The notes: a model not told the origin generated them from the letters alone. DNA of 64,000 nucleotides from Mesotaenium endlicherianum (GCA_009602735.1 WELA01003775.1:549021-613020), one strand, 5' to 3'; shown: positions 44,578 to 57,854, counted from the stretch's first letter. Made by a program: numbers and translations.

Positions 44578-47500
44578 GCCAGGAGCCTACCACCCCAAGA
44601 CCCACTTCACGAGAAGGCAACAAGCCAAGTGAGGTGGAGACCCCCGTTGAAGACGACGTTCCAGCCCCAATGAGGTTGAGAGGTTACCTTGGAGGAGAGA
44701 AGGTCCACATCTTGGTGGATAGCGGAGCTCAAAGCAACTTCATTGCTGCAGATTTTGCCACCAAGCACGGCATTACTATGCGAACTCTTAACCACGACAA
44801 GGAGATTATGATGCCCGACGGATTCTCCTATACTACCCCTTCCAAGAAGACGTACCCCTTGGCACTCTCTATCAAGTCCTTCAAGGATAGAGTAGTGTTC
44901 TCCCCCATGCAATTGGGCCAGTACGACGCCATCCTAGGGACGCCTTGGTTGACCAAGCACAACCCCCAAGTTGATTGGAGGACCGGTACTATCAAGATCA
45001 AGAATGACATCACTTCAAGAATCTGTATTTTGCGCGCAATCCAGAATATCCAGACCCAAGACATCAAGAAGCCGGCAAACGAGATACTATGTCCGCCCTC
45101 CAACTCAAGGGACTTGTGAGGAAGGGACACGAGCTTCTTTTGGCCTTGATCACGCCAAAAGACATCAAGAAAGACATCGAGAGTCAAGAAGGCAGCCCCG
45201 TTCCCAAGGAGATATAAGAAGTCTTAAAGGACTACAAAAAAGTTTTCTCCCCGGAATTGCCCAAGAGCTTACCCCCCAAGAGATTCGTAGACCACAAGAT
45301 AGAGTTGGAGCCCGGAAGTAAGCCCATCTCTCGGCCTACGTTCAAAATGTCATACACGGAGCTAGACGAAGTCAAGAAGCAAATCAAGGAGCTACTGGAG
45401 CATGGCTTCATTCGACCTAGCAAGTCGCCATTTGGAGCCCCGGTGCTATTTGTCAAGAAGAAAGATGGTACCTTGAGGATGTGTGTGGACTATCGCGCCC
45501 TCAACAAGATCACCATAAAGAATTGACACCCGCTGCCGCGCATGGATGAGCTCATGGACCGGTTGGTTGGAGCCAAGTACTTCACGAAGGTGGACTTGAA
45601 AAGCGGTTACCACCAGATTCGCATCGCTGAACCTGACATAGAGAAAACGGCGTTCAGGACAAGATATGGACATTTTGAGTTCATGGTCCTGCCATTTGGA
45701 CTCACCAACGCGCCAGCAACTTTCATGACTATGATGAACACCATATTTCAGCCCATGTTGGACAGATTTGTGGTGGTATTCATCGATGACATCCTTATCT
45801 ACAGCAAGACCCTTGAAGAGCATGCGAGACACTTGAAAGAAGTCCTTGAAGTATTGAAGCAAAACAAGCTATTTGCAAAGGAGTCAAAGTGCGAGTTTGC
45901 CAAACAAGAAGTGGAGTTCCTAGGTCTCCACGTGACTGCTGATGGCATCAAGATGGACCCCAAGAAGACCACGGTGGTGGAGGAATGGCCAACCCCCACG
46001 ACCAAGAAAGAACTCCAGTCATTCTTGGGATTTGCCAATTGGTACAGAAAATTCATCCAAGGCTTCTCGCACATAGCAGCCCCCCTCACGGATCTACTCA
46101 AAAAGGACAAGCCATACGTTTGGACCCAAAAGGAGAAGGAAGCATTCCAGCAACTGAAGCAAAGATTGACAACATCCCCGATGCTCACACTCCCAAGTCC
46201 AAACCCAGGTTGGCCCTTCCACGTCATCACCAATGCATCTTCCTATGCAATAGGAGCAATCCTGCTTCAAGACCAAGGCAAGGGACTGCAGCCCATCGCC
46301 TACGAGTCAAGGAAGCTAAACCCAGCCGAGCAAAATTATACAACCACGGAGCGAGAGGCATTGGCGATTGTACATGCCTTGAAGGTTTGGCGCTGCTACG
46401 TTGAAGGACGCAAAGTACTGGTCACCACGGACCACGAGGCGTTAAAGCACCTCCAAACGCAGCCGTATCTCTCAAGGAGACAAGCAAGATGGAGCGGATA
46501 CTTGCAACAATACAACATCACGATTCAGTACCAGCCCGGCAAGACAAACCCCTCTCAAGACTGCAATTAAACGCAGTGATGACATCCCTGAAAACAGATC
46601 TGGAAGCTCAATTTTCAGCCGCCTATGAACGAGACCCTTACTACAAGAACGGAGAAGCAGCCTTGGACCCGTACAAGAAGTAAGAAGGCAATTATNCAAG
46701 AAGTAAGAAGGCAATTATTGGGTAAGGCAAGATACGGGTCAGAGATGTGTTCCTGATGACTTAGACCTCTGGCTCTTGCTTCTACGAGAAGCACACGACA
46801 ACCCTCTTGGAGGACACTTTGGAATCGTAAAGACCACGGGCGATGTAGCCAGGACTTATTGTTGGCCAGGCATGTCTAAGCAAGTCAACGAGTACTGCAG
46901 GATCTATGACACATGCCAAAGAGTCAAGCCATCGTCACAAAAGGCGAGAGGACTCCTCCAACCACTACCAATCCCCGAAAGACAATGGACGGCCATCTCA
47001 ATGGACCTCATCGTGGACCTGTCCGTGGTACCTCGAGGCCATAATGCAATACTCACGGTGGTGGACAAACTTACCAAGATGGCTTATTTTATTCTCACGA
47101 CGACTAAGGCTACAGCACCACAACTTGCAAGACTCATCTTTGACAACAATTTCCGACTCCATGGACTACCATCAAGAATTGTGTCGGATAGAGATCCAAG
47201 ATTCACAAGCCATCCTTGGAAAAATCTCTTCAAGAACTTGAGTACATCGCTGGATATGTCCACTGCCTACTACCCGCAATCAGATGGGCAAACCGAGCGT
47301 ATGAATCGTACTCTAAAGACCTCTCTAAAGGCCTAGGTGTCTACTGTGGAGCAAGATTGGGACATGTACTTGACCCCCCTGGAGTTTGCCTACAACAACA
47401 CGACGCAGGCCTCTACCCAAGAGTCCCCATTCTTCCTCAACTATGGCTTCCATCCAACCACGCCGCTGAGCTTCACGGCTGGCCATGATGAAGTACCTGC

Positions 47501-48180
47501 AGCAACAGATTTTATGGAGACATTAAAAGCGGGCCTTACAGCAGTGAAGAAAGCTCTACAACAGGCGCAAGATGCTCAAGCAAGAATCGCAAACAAGTCC
47601 AGAAGAGAATTTACGTACAGAGTGGGTGACAACGTGTTACTATCATCCAAAAATATTTCTCTAAACAATAGGCCTGCCGGCAGCAAGTTCTCTCGCAAGT
47701 ATTTGGGACCCTTCAAGATTATCCAGCAAGTCAACCCCGTTGATTTCAAGCTAGAACTTCCCCAGACTATGCACATCGACCCCGTATTCCACGCTTCCCT
47801 CTTCAAGCCATATGTGCAACCCGACAACAAGTTCCCAGGACGTGTGACGACCCCACCGGCCCCAACAATAATGGATGATCATTTGGAGTACAAAGTGGAA
47901 AACACAGTGGCTATGAGAAATTTCAGGAGACAGCAGCAATACTTGATCAAGTGAAAAGGATATCCAGATTCGGAGAATAGTTGGGTGGCAGCGCACTACC
48001 TTGACAAAGTTCAGAGAAAGTTGAAGCGCTTCCATGCCGCCAACCCCCATCTTGGACTAGCCCCAAGTCTCTCTACTAGAAGCCCAAAGACTTCAAGAAG
48101 GCAGCCTGCCACCATCAAGAAGCAGCAGAAGACCCCTTGGAGGCAGCCTGCAAGAACAAGAAAGAGGAAAAATTTACATT
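44562..48180 (+). pseudogene. A2 pol, broken
   Basis: Protease (VDSGAQSNFI), RT (FIDDIL near 45780), RNase H, integrase and chromodomain are all recognisable, but the frame is interrupted. A one-base deletion lies near 45090 and a CGA to TGA change near 45527. About ten bases are missing near 46550, where A has the end of RNase H. An N artefact lies at 46696, a TAG at 47334-47336, and TGG to TGA in the chromodomain near 47953. Confidence 0.92.
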
Positions 48181-48182
48181 AG

Positions 48183-48969
48183 ACACTCTTCTCTTCTCGC
48201 AGTTTCTGGACCTAACACTAAAATTGCTACTGGTAGTAGCTCTCTGCATATAAAATTTTAAAAAGTTTTGGCTGTAGTACAAAAGTACAAATTCTTGGCT
48301 GTAGTACAAAAGTAGCCCATCATTTAGAGTTTAAGTTTGCTCAATTTGGAGCACTGGTGAGCGAGATATGATACTCTGAGTAGAAGGGGGTCATGCTGCT
48401 GGCATTATTAGGGCAGATATGCCTTCTGACATTGTGCCCTCCCCTAAATTTGGAATGCTATGAAAATCAAGAATATGGTAGAAACTCTTACTGTGCCCAT
48501 TTAGTGACTAACTTTGCAGAATTTGAAGCAGCATAGAAGGACTTATGATTTTCAGAAGTTTCTGCACACATTTGGAGGAGTGCCTACTCTCTCAACTCTC
48601 AACAACACTTCAAAAGTTAGATTGCTCCCAAATTTGGTGACCCGGTAGAGTTCTCTAACGCGGTCCGTGTGGCACTTGAATTTTTAGATTTGAAGCAGTT
48701 CTGTGGACTCTATGAGTTTTTGAACTTGTGGCAGATTCCGGGCCAACTTGTACAATTTTCTTTATCATCAAGGAGTAGGCTAGCCAATAAGGTCACTCCA
48801 CCCACGACCTTGCCTAGTCTACCTTACATGTGTAGCACATGACTTGGTGCCTTTGACTAATTCTCTTCACATGTGTGGCATCTGACTTGAAGCTGTTGAC
48901 TAGTCTGCTCCACATGTGTAAGACCTTACTTGACGCGCCGAGACGTCGCTTTTTCTGTCGGGGGGGTGA
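48183..48969 (+). other. A2 3' untranslated region with 43-bp triplicate and PPT
   Basis: This is homologous to 30510-31278. ACATGTGT repeat cores lie at 48826, 48869 and 48912, again 43 bp apart. The G-rich PPT ends at 48969. Confidence 0.85.
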
Positions 48970-49446
48970 TGTAGTGATTTGAGGTATAATATGTTAGTTT
49001 GCATATGTTTTAATGCTTTTGAATATATTTGGAGTAGCATTGTGTGGAGTGAAGTGTGAATAGATACTCTAGTGATTTGGTTCATGTTCTTTGAACCTTT
49101 TAAGGCATTTTCGAAGTGAGAGGAAGGACTTAGAAGAACTCCATGTGGCGAAAGTCAAATTTGCCATTTTTAGGTCAAAAGGACATGTGTACATTATTCT
49201 AGAAAGAGGTGGCAAGTTTTGGGATGTGTTGGGTGCCAACACATCAACATGCACCTTCCTAGAAATTACTTATGTAGCAAGTATATAAACAAAAGCTATA
49301 ACATAGCCAGAATCACTCTTGTACTTGCCAAAATCCAGAAGTATATTAACTTTCAAGAAGCCATCTCTCTTTCAAGAAGCTACCACTTGTGTTCAAAGAT
49401 CCTTGTCTTGAATAGATAAAGTACTTTATCTATCTGTTTCACTACA
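48970..49446 (+). repeat. A2 3' LTR, with hairpin loop deleted
   Basis: At 477 bp this LTR is shorter than the family's 503 bp. The terminal inverted arms are directly fused into the palindrome AGATAAAGTACTTTATCT near 49415-49432. Confidence 0.93.
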
Positions 49447-50495
49447 CCCACCTGGGAGCATTATTTGTGCAAATGCAATTGCAAATGGAGAGCATGTATC
49501 AATCCCAACAGGAGGACAAAAGGATCATGATGGCTTTGCTGCGTGGCAGAGACTAACTGGATTTCCAAACCACTAGTGGTGCTGGCAAAGGGCCTAGTAA
49601 GCCTAAGCCAAGGCCTCCCCAGGACTACAATCCTGAGGGAAACAAAAAGTATTACCTGATCAAGTTTCTCGCTGATGTTGAGCAGTGGCTGGAGAACTAC
49701 CCAGAATTGCAGGATTACGAGAAGGTCAGGCACACTGGTGCTTTAATGAAAGGCAGTGCAGCAGACTGGTGGCTGTATTGGAAAGGAGAGCGTAAGGCTC
49801 ACGAGCTCGGTGACCCTTCTTGGATAGAGTTTGTCGAGAAACTGCATGAGAAGTTTGATGTGATCAATCAGCAAGAGAAAGCTATCTATGCGATGATCCC
49901 TTTGACACTGAAGCAGACCACTTCAGTTGCTGATTTTGCTCAAAAGTTCCAGGAGAACATGATGAAGCAGCCAGACTTGCCAGACCGGTATAGCATAGCA
50001 TTAGCCTACTTCAAGTATGGCTTGAAATTCGAAGTCTCAGGTCCTTTTGCTGAAAAGAAATATGAGAAACTAGCTGACTTGATCGAGGACGCTGATGCCT
50101 GGGATCAGCAGTTGTTCAATCACATGCGCCAGAGTAATGCTTTGGTGTCTAAGACTGTCAAAAAGCCCCACGGTTCCTACAATGCAATTGAAGGAGACCA
50201 GGCTGAGGATGATCAGGGTGATGAGTATGAGTATGAGTATAATGCTATGCACTCTAGAGGGAGAGGTGATTACTCTCCAGGTGGCTATGGAAGAGATGGT
50301 GGTGGGAATAAGCCGAGACCAACCTCAGCAAAATCTAGTTGCTACCATTGCCAGCAGTTGGGCCACTACAGAGAGCAGTGTCCTAGCAAACACCTTCCAA
50401 AGGTCGAGAGAAAGGACCAGCCTTTAAAAGACAGCAACGGACAGTATTCCAGTCTACTGACTGTGAGGATGCTAGAGATAGTGAGTTGTCACTAG
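49447..50495 (+). pseudogene. B2 gag, 3' part
   Basis: It resumes B-type gag after A2. A TAA lies near 49554 (B1 has CAA), then an open stretch from 49707 carries the capsid-like region and the knuckle CYHCQQLGHYREQC. The heptamer TTTAAAA is kept near 50424-50430, but the downstream stem is disrupted on its 5' arm and the gag stop is lost. Confidence 0.9.
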
Positions 50496-51779
50496 CTGCC
50501 CTTGTAGCAAGTATTATGGGTCCTGCTGAACTGGATTCACTATGCATGCCTGACAAACAGATAAAGGAGACCATCACCAATATAGATTTTGAGAGAGTAC
50601 ACACTCTGGATGATCTTGTTCCACCTGATGTCCAACATTTCTTTGCTAAGTGAGGAGAACAATGCGAAAGTCAAGAAAAGTCAGTCACCCCTATTCTACT
50701 GCATTGTATGATTGCAGGTTGGAAGGTGAGGGCATTTGTTGACGGAGGGGCGTCACATACTTTCATCCATAAGAACTTAGTGAAGCGGCTGAGGCTGCCT
50801 ACTGTCATTCAAGGGAATAGAAAAATATTCCTTGGAGATACTCAAGTATCTCGGGAGGAGTTATAACCAAGCCTATTGAGGTCCAGTTAGGTTCTGGCAC
50901 TGCAGTTCTAACTGAAACGCTTACATTTGAGGTACTCAACACTGGCTTTTATGATCTCGTGCTAGGCAGGTCTTGGCTTAACAGATTTCAAGATGAAGTG
51001 TGTTGGAGCAGAGGTACAGTAAAAGTGAGAGGAGCTAGTGATTGGCAGACCAATTTGGCACCCATCGATGCTCTTCCTCTTGTCCTGTATGGATGGCAAA
51101 TGAAGGAAGAGAACAGGCTTCCAGGAGGATGCAAATTGCTATATGCAATGGAGTTCATTGAAAGGTGGAACCAAAAGGATGACAGAATGTATTGTCTGCT
51201 GCTAAAAGAGGTACCTCCTCAACCTGAAGAAGTGGTTGACAAAAAGGTGAGCCCTCCGAAGCACCCTACTGCTGCAAAAAATGTTGCTCAGTATACTAAT
51301 GGCTTTGATATGCCTCCGGGACTGCCCCCTAAGAGGGAAGTAGATCATAGGATTGATTTATTACCCGAGAGTCAGCCACCTTGGCAACGCACCTATGGCT
51401 TGTCGTATGTGGAGCAAAAAGTTGAAAACACAGATTGCAGAGCTGGAGGAAAATGGTTATGTTTCCCCCCGTAAATCACCTTATGGCGCACCCATCCTAT
51501 TTGTTAAGAAGAAGGATGGTAGTATGCGAATGTGTGTGGATTACAGAGTTTTTAACAGAATTACAGTAAAGAACAAGTACGCTTTATCCAGATCGAGGAC
51601 TTGCTTGATACCCTATCTGGTGCTAAAGTGTTCAGTAAGATAGATCGTAAGAGTGGTTATCATCAAATCAAAATTGTTGAGGAAGATCAGAACAAGACCG
51701 CCTCCCGCACACGTTATGGACACTATGAATTCAATGTGATACCATTTGGGCTGACTAATGCTCTTGCCACCTTCATGGG
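50496..51779 (+). pseudogene. B2 pol, 5' part (protease and RT start)
   Basis: This is homologous to B1 pol. The protease keeps the unusual DGGASH active site. Breaks include a TGA near 50650, a one-base deletion near 50843 and another near 51590. The sequence ends inside RT at 51779, where C1 inserted (duplication atggg). Confidence 0.9.
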
Positions 51780-52515
51780 TGAAAGGGGCAGAGTGCCCTA
51801 GTGGAAGCGTAGTAACTCACGAGGAAAAGAACTAGTTGCAATCATACTAAAGAGTGCAGCGGTATATCACTAAGAAAGCTTAGGAAAATTGCTTGACATT
51901 TTGACTAGCAAGAAATTGCTCACAAATGATGTAGGATGAAAGGCCTTGTCATTACAAACCCGTAGAAATTTACGGAAGTGAAAACTGACAAGAAATGAAG
52001 TAGTTATGCCTATATATAGTTTTCTCACCTAAGTCCTCCTCACCAGGCGGGAGGGCCGCTTAGCAACGGATTTACCTAAGTGTTTGTCAAATCGTCCCTT
52101 CCAGAATATTCGTGAGAAAGCCAGTTCAGTCTCATCTGACGTGTCGGGTCGATTTGACGTCCACATGCATGCATCGAAATATCTAGAATATACTAACTTA
52201 GACGCGCTAGGCTAATCCGAAACTTTCAGGTAAATCGACCATGTCGGCACTCCGCGTCAGCCGAACTTACGTGAAGGTTCGAACGGCCCAGATCGCTCGA
52301 CGCTGTCGGTCACTCCGACGGTCGCGCTCACCGTGAATTAAGGACAGTCGTCAAACGACCTCAAAACTAATTAAACTTTGGAAATCTATAACTCTCTAAC
52401 CAGATTCGATGGACTTTATATCAAAATGACCACAAAGTTACACCCTACACTTCTATGTACCAAAAGATACTTTTAAGGAACTCAAAAGTGCACTTTGTAA
52501 ACATATGACCTTACA
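51780..52515 (-). repeat. C1 3' LTR
   Basis: On the minus strand it runs from TGTAAGGTCATA to CCCCTTTCA. A TATATATA box lies at 52011-52018 (minus strand). Confidence 0.93.
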
Positions 52516-55500
52516 TCATCCCCCTCCTCAAGATGCGACGTCCTCGACGCATTCTGCAAATAACGTCTCACTTTACTCTTACAACAAGTCAAGTTGGCTT
52601 CTGGCTCCCAAGTGTTGTTGTCCGCATGGTAGCCCTTCCACTTGACCAAATACTCTTGAACAAGTCGTTGACCTCGCTTGACTCGTCGATCGCCGACAAT
52701 CGCCTCCCCTTCATACTCCAATACATCATCGATCTTGACCGGTGGTGGCGGTGTAGGTAGTCGTCCTGGATGTCCTTCATTTGGGTCAACGTATGGCCGG
52801 AAACAACTGACATGGAACACATCATGGATACGCCAGCCTGAAGGAAGTTCCAACTTGTAGTTCACTGGTTTAACCTGCTTGAGCACCACAAAGGAACCTG
52901 TAAACCGTGCCCGCAGTTTCTTCTTGCCTGGAATGTCACTTCCTTCTTGTGCTTGTTAGCATGCTTGACATGCTCTTCCTGTGCCTTCCGAATACACGTC
53001 TTTTCCATATCCCAAGTCTTGGCCATCTGCTCCATAAAAGCTTGTGTAGTAGGAACCTGAGTCTCCTTGGCCTTCTCCAACAAGATGTTCCCTGGATGAT
53101 ATACTTCTCTCCCATAAACCATAGCGAATGGTGACTGCTTGGTCGATCTCTGCATGCTGTTGTTGGAGGCAAACTCCAATCCTGGCAGCTTCTTGTCCCA
53201 CTCTGAAGGGTCCTCCATAGTGGAACTCCTGAGCACCTCTTGCAGAGTATTGTTGAGCCTCTCACTCTGCCCGTCTGTCTGAGGATGATAGGAAGTGCTC
53301 ATACTCAGCTTGGTCCCCATCAAAGTAAACAATGGCCGCCAAAAGTTGCTAGTAAACCGCGGATCCCGATCTGAAACCATCACCTTCGGCAACCCATGTA
53401 GCCAAAAAATATGATCAAAGAATAGCCGTGCCACATCTGCTGCCGTAGAAGTCTCCTTCATGGAAATGAAGTTCGCCATCTTGCTGAGTCTATCAGACAC
53501 AACCCATACTGCATCGTGTCTTTGACTACTCACTGGTAGAAATGTGATAATTTCCATTGCAATTTGCTCCTAAGGGTACTCTGGAATAGGCAGGGGTTGC
53601 AAGGTACCTCCCTTCTTTTGATTTGGTGTCTTGTTACGCTGGCACGCATCGCAACTCCTGATCCACTCCTCGATGTCCTTGTCCATATTTCTCCAATAGT
53701 ATTCCCGCTTCAGCACGCTTGCCGTCTTCTCGCTTCCAAAGTGTCCAGCGTATAAGCAGTCATGATGCTCCGCAAGTAGTATGTCTCGTAGCTCCTTGAT
53801 GTCAGGTACCACCACTCTCTTGGAATCACCATAATACCATATGCCGTCCTTCTTCTGCATACTTGAGTTGGACTCAGCTGCTCCACCATCAGCAAACTCT
53901 TGGTCCTCCTCATAATCTCTCTGGAGCTTCTCCTTGAAGTCCATACTCTCCTTGATGATTGAGACAGCTGCAAGGTCACACCTCCTGGATAAAGCGTCTG
54001 CAGGGTTGACCTTCCCAGGTAAGTACTCAATCTTGTGGTCGAACTATTGCAGAAACTCCATCCACCTTGCTTGTCTTGGTGTCAACGTTGGCTGCGTCGT
54101 AAACTTCTCCAACCTCTTGTGGTCGGTCTTGATGAACACCTTCCGGCCGTCCACATAACATCGCCAAATCCTCAAAGCCTGGATAATAGCCAACATCTCC
54201 CGCTCGTGTGCTGCATAGTTCTGCTCCGCAGGACTCAACTTCCTGCTCTCATATGCCACAGGCTGCAATCCTTTGCCCTGGTCCTGGAGAAGAATGGCTC
54301 CCACTGCGAAATTTGATGCGTCCGTGATGATGGTGAAAGGAAGTTCTGGACTGGCGATTGCCAACACAGGTGCCTGTGTTAATAACTCCTTAATCTCCTC
54401 AAATGCTTGCTGCTCCTTGTCACCCCGTAGCCACTTCTCCTGCTTCTTCAACATGTCCGTGAGCGGTGCACACACCTTGGCAAATCCTTCAATGAAACGT
54501 CGATAATAATCCGCCATGTTGAGGAAACTCCTGAGTTGATGAATATCAGCAGGTACCGGCCAATCTCTGACTGCTTGCACCTTCTTCTGCTCCACCTTGA
54601 CTCCTTTGGCTCCCACTACGTGCCGAAGGAACTCGACCTCCCTGAGATAGAATTCGTACTTGCTCATCTTCCCATATAACTTCTGATCTCTCGAGACCTC
54701 CAATACCTTTCTCAGATGCTCCACATGCTCTTCCAAGGTCCCCGATTAGATTAGGATGTCGTCCAAAAATACCACCACAAACTGGTCCAAGTAGGGTTTG
54801 AAGATACTATTCATAAGTCCCATGAATGTAGCAGGTGCATTAGTCAGCCCAAAAGGCATGACTGTAAACTTGAATAAACCATAGCGAGTCCTGAAAGCAG
54901 TCTTCTGAACATCTCCTTCCACAATCCGTACCTGGTGATAGCCACTCCTCAAGTCAATCTTCGAGAAATACTTTGCTCCAACAAGCCTGTCAATCAATTC
55001 ATCCATTCGTGGAAGTAGGTACCTGTTCTTGATGGTGACCTTGTTGAGTACCCGGTAGTCGACACACATCCTCATAGTCCCATCCTTCTTCTTCACAAAT
55101 AAGACTGGCGCTGCAAATGAAGACTCGCTAGGTTGGATAAATCCCTTCTCCAGTAACTCTGTCAGCTGCTTCTTCAACTCATCCAACTCTGCAAATGATT
55201 GTCCAAAGGCGGGTCTCACTGGTGGCTTGCTCCCTGGTTCCAACTCGATCTTGTGCTCCATAGCTCTCTGTGGAGGTAATCCTGCAGGGAGCTCCTCAAG
55301 AAACACGCACTTGAACTCCTCCAACAGCGCCTTAATTTGGGCAGGCATCTCAGCAGGCTTCTTCTCTTGAGCAGTTGGGCTCTGCTCCTTCTGAGCAAGG
55401 GGACCAGACACCACTACTTGCTCCTCTGGCGATGTACATTCGCCCAGGCTGTTAGGATTCACGCTTGCTCCATCTGATGACCTGGCCAGGGCCACCGAAA

Positions 55501-55519
55501 CAAGGTATATCTCCTTCAC
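52482..55519 (-). pseudogene. C1 pol (RT to chromodomain), broken
   Basis: The minus-strand pieces are RT (55519-54746; [24 protein letters not shown], then a TAG), late RT and RNase H (54736-54044; TDASNFAVGAIL), integrase zinc region (53944-53570; CDACQRNK), integrase core (53557-52862; [14 protein letters not shown]) and the chromodomain (52889-52482; YLVKWKGYHADNNTWE). The last frame runs past the PPT into the LTR. Each junction needs a frame change or read-through, so no polyprotein can be made. Confidence 0.9.
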
Positions 55520-55564
55520 CTGATTCGCCTTACATAGCTTCTTAACTTGCAGGCTCGACAGACG

Positions 55565-56146
55565 TCAGTTACTTGTGGTCGTATCTACCTCCACCTGTCT
55601 CGCTGTCTTCATTCGACCATCACGCCCTTGGACTTTCACTTGTCCTGTGCTCCAGTGCACTTGAGGGTTGGCTTTTCTCAGCCATGGTCGGCCCAATATC
55701 ACCTCATGGTGACCTAACTCTGCCTGCTCCATAACTTCAGTACTCTGGTGCCCCGCTACTTCCACGTGAATAGCTTCCGTAGGTGCACCACACTTGAGTC
55801 TCTGCCCATTCGCCAAAATTGCCTCCTTAGGCTCAAAATGCTTTTGCATAGGGATTCGCCACTCTTTCACCAGCTTTTGTACAAAATTTGCACTTGCGCC
55901 ACTGTCGACCATACACTTCGCATTATTGCCGTCGACCACTCCTTCCACGATGATAGGCTTGTCAACGTCTCGTCCTTTGCTTCTCGGCAGGCTCCTGGGG
56001 ATAACCTCCTTGTGAGTTCTCGTCTTCACGCCAGTAAACACCCCAGAACGACTTAGTGGCGTCNGTGGCGTCCTCCTTTTTCCTGTTGTTGAGGTTGCTT
56101 CGCCTTCACATGACAATCTTGAGCCAGATGTCCAAGCTTGCCACAA
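55565..56146 (-). pseudogene. C1 protease region
   Basis: This frame contains the aspartic protease motif MVDSGASANFV with the usual Ser, and a typical HHEVILGRPWLRKANPQVHW segment. It overlaps the gag end in the -1 frame. The N at 56064 falls in the overlap. The frame ends just before the RT segment. Confidence 0.88.
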
Positions 56147-57088
56147 TTATGGCAGGGCCCTCTCGGCTTAAAATTTGGCTGCCTGCGCTGGTACTGAACA
56201 AGTCCCAACTCCATAGGTACTGGACCTTGAACACTCGTGCTTGGCGCTTGAGATCCAAAGTGACGATATCCTCCAAAGTTGTGGCTGCCCCACTGCCTCT
56301 GACTATACTCCACAGCGTCGACCCTTGTTGCCAATGCCATCATTTCTCCAAGACTGGTAGGGTCCTTGAGCGCCACTTCCTTGCCCACAGTTGGCTTGAG
56401 TCCCCTCTTGAACTTGTACATCATCTCTGACTCGTGCATGGATGGACATTGAAGCACCAGCTCGTTGAAGCGCGATACATATTCTTGAACGCTTCCTCGT
56501 TGACGAAGGCGCACGAATAGATCTCGAGCAGTAGCCTCGGGTGCAATAGGTTGAGATTGCCTCTTCAAGCCTTCAAAAAGCTGATCAACAGTAGCAGGAA
56601 CTCCAGACAGCTGCTCCTCTTGCTCATACCAAGCTCCAGCACTCTTCTGCAGCAAACTTATGACAAAGGCGACTTGCTTGTTGGGCGTGAGCGCAGAATA
56701 CTCCATAAACTTCTTCACTCCAAAAATCCATTGATGAACAGGCGGCAATTCAGGCTTAGACGCACGCACTCCCCATGCGGGTGGAAGAACTGGTTGCACC
56801 ACTCGGTTATCATGAATTGGTGGTACAACGGGTGCAAGTGCCGAACTCGTCGAAGCGACATTCCCAACAACAACTCGCACCATCCTCTCCACCTCCGCGC
56901 GCATAATTGTTGAAATTGGGCGTAGACTTCTCCTCCAATGCCTTTGCCTTTTGCCTGAGCATCGCCTGCATCTCTTGTTGCTATGTAATCATCGTTGGTG
57001 CTGCCTGCTGCCCCGCGCGCTCAACATGCTCGACATGTTCGCCTCCTGTAGCTGCCGACTGCGACTCCATCATATAATATGCAAACTT
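56053..57088 (-). pseudogene. C1 gag, broken at the N-terminus
   Basis: The open part (56904-56053, 283 residues) carries a capsid-like region (VQEYVSRFNELVLQCPSM) and a CCHC knuckle, CHNCGKLGHLAQDC. The likely true N-terminus (MMESQSAATGG, beginning near 57075) is separated from it by a TAG and a frame change. A possible shift site G GAA AAA lies at 56077-56083 (minus strand). Confidence 0.85.
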
Positions 57089-57106
57089 GCCCAGCTCCGA
57101 TACCGA

Positions 57107-57849
57107 TGGAAGGGGCAGAGTGCCCTCGTGGAAGCGTAGTAACTCACGAGGAAAGGAACCAGTTGCAATCATACTAAAGAGTGCAGCGGCATATCACTAA
57201 GAAAGCTTAGGAAAATTCTTTGACATTTTGACTAGCAAGAAATTGCTCACAAATGATGTAGGATGAAAGGCCTTGTCATTACAAACCCGTAGAAATTTAC
57301 AGAGGTGAAAACTGACAAGAAATGAAGTGGTTGTGCCTATATATAGTTTTCGGACCTAAGTCCTCCTCTCTAGACGAGCGGGCCGCTTAGCAACAGATTT
57401 TTCTAAGTGTTTATCAAATCGTCCCTTCCACAATATTCGTGAGAGCCAGATCAGTCTCATCTGACGTGTCGGGTCGATTTGACGTCCACATGCATGCATC
57501 GATATATCTAAAATATACTAACTTAAACGCGCTAGGCTAATCCGATACTTCTAGGTAAATCGACCTAGTTGGCACTCCGCGTCAGCCAAACTTACGTGAA
57601 GGTTCGAACGGCCCAAATCGCTCGACGCTGTCGGTCAATCCGACGGTCGCGCTCACCGCTAATTAAGGACAATCGTCAACCGACCTCAAAACTAATTAAA
57701 CTTTGGAAATGTATAACTCTCTCAATACTTAACCAAATTCGATGAACTTTATACCAAAATGACCACAAAAGTACACTCTACACTTCTATGCAATCTAAAC
57801 ATACTTTTAAGGAACTCAAAAATGCACTTTGTAAACCTATGACCTTACA
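57107..57849 (-). repeat. C1 5' LTR
   Basis: This 743-bp LTR has a TATATATA box at 57338-57345 (minus strand). It is followed by atggg (57850-57854) and the resumed B2 pol. Confidence 0.93.
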
Positions 57850-57854
57850 ATGGG

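Larger units (their letters stand above)
42832..49446 (+). mobile_element. Chromovirus A2, nested in B2 gag, degenerate
   Basis: This 6,615-bp family-A copy has LTRs at 42832-43334 (503 bp) and 48970-49446 (477 bp) and a perfect duplication cccac (42827-42831 and 49447-49451). The interior is homologous to A throughout, with several nonsense and frameshift mutations. Its 3' LTR has lost 9 bp internally and 17 bp from the terminal hairpin loop, which accounts for the 26-bp length difference. One N with flanking duplication lies at 46696. Confidence 0.95.
51780..57849 (-). mobile_element. Chromovirus C1 (Ty3/gypsy), nested in B2 pol, degenerate
   Basis: This 6,070-bp minus-strand element belongs to a third family. 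LTRs are at 51780-52515 (736 bp) and 57107-57849 (743 bp), with perfect duplication atggg (51775-51779 and 57850-57854). The PBS on the minus strand is GGTATCGGAGC beside the right LTR (about 57094-57106). The PPT is TTGAGGAGGGGGATGA beside the left LTR (about 52516-52531). LTRs carry many differences, so it is older than A. One N with flanking duplication lies at 56064. Confidence 0.95.
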
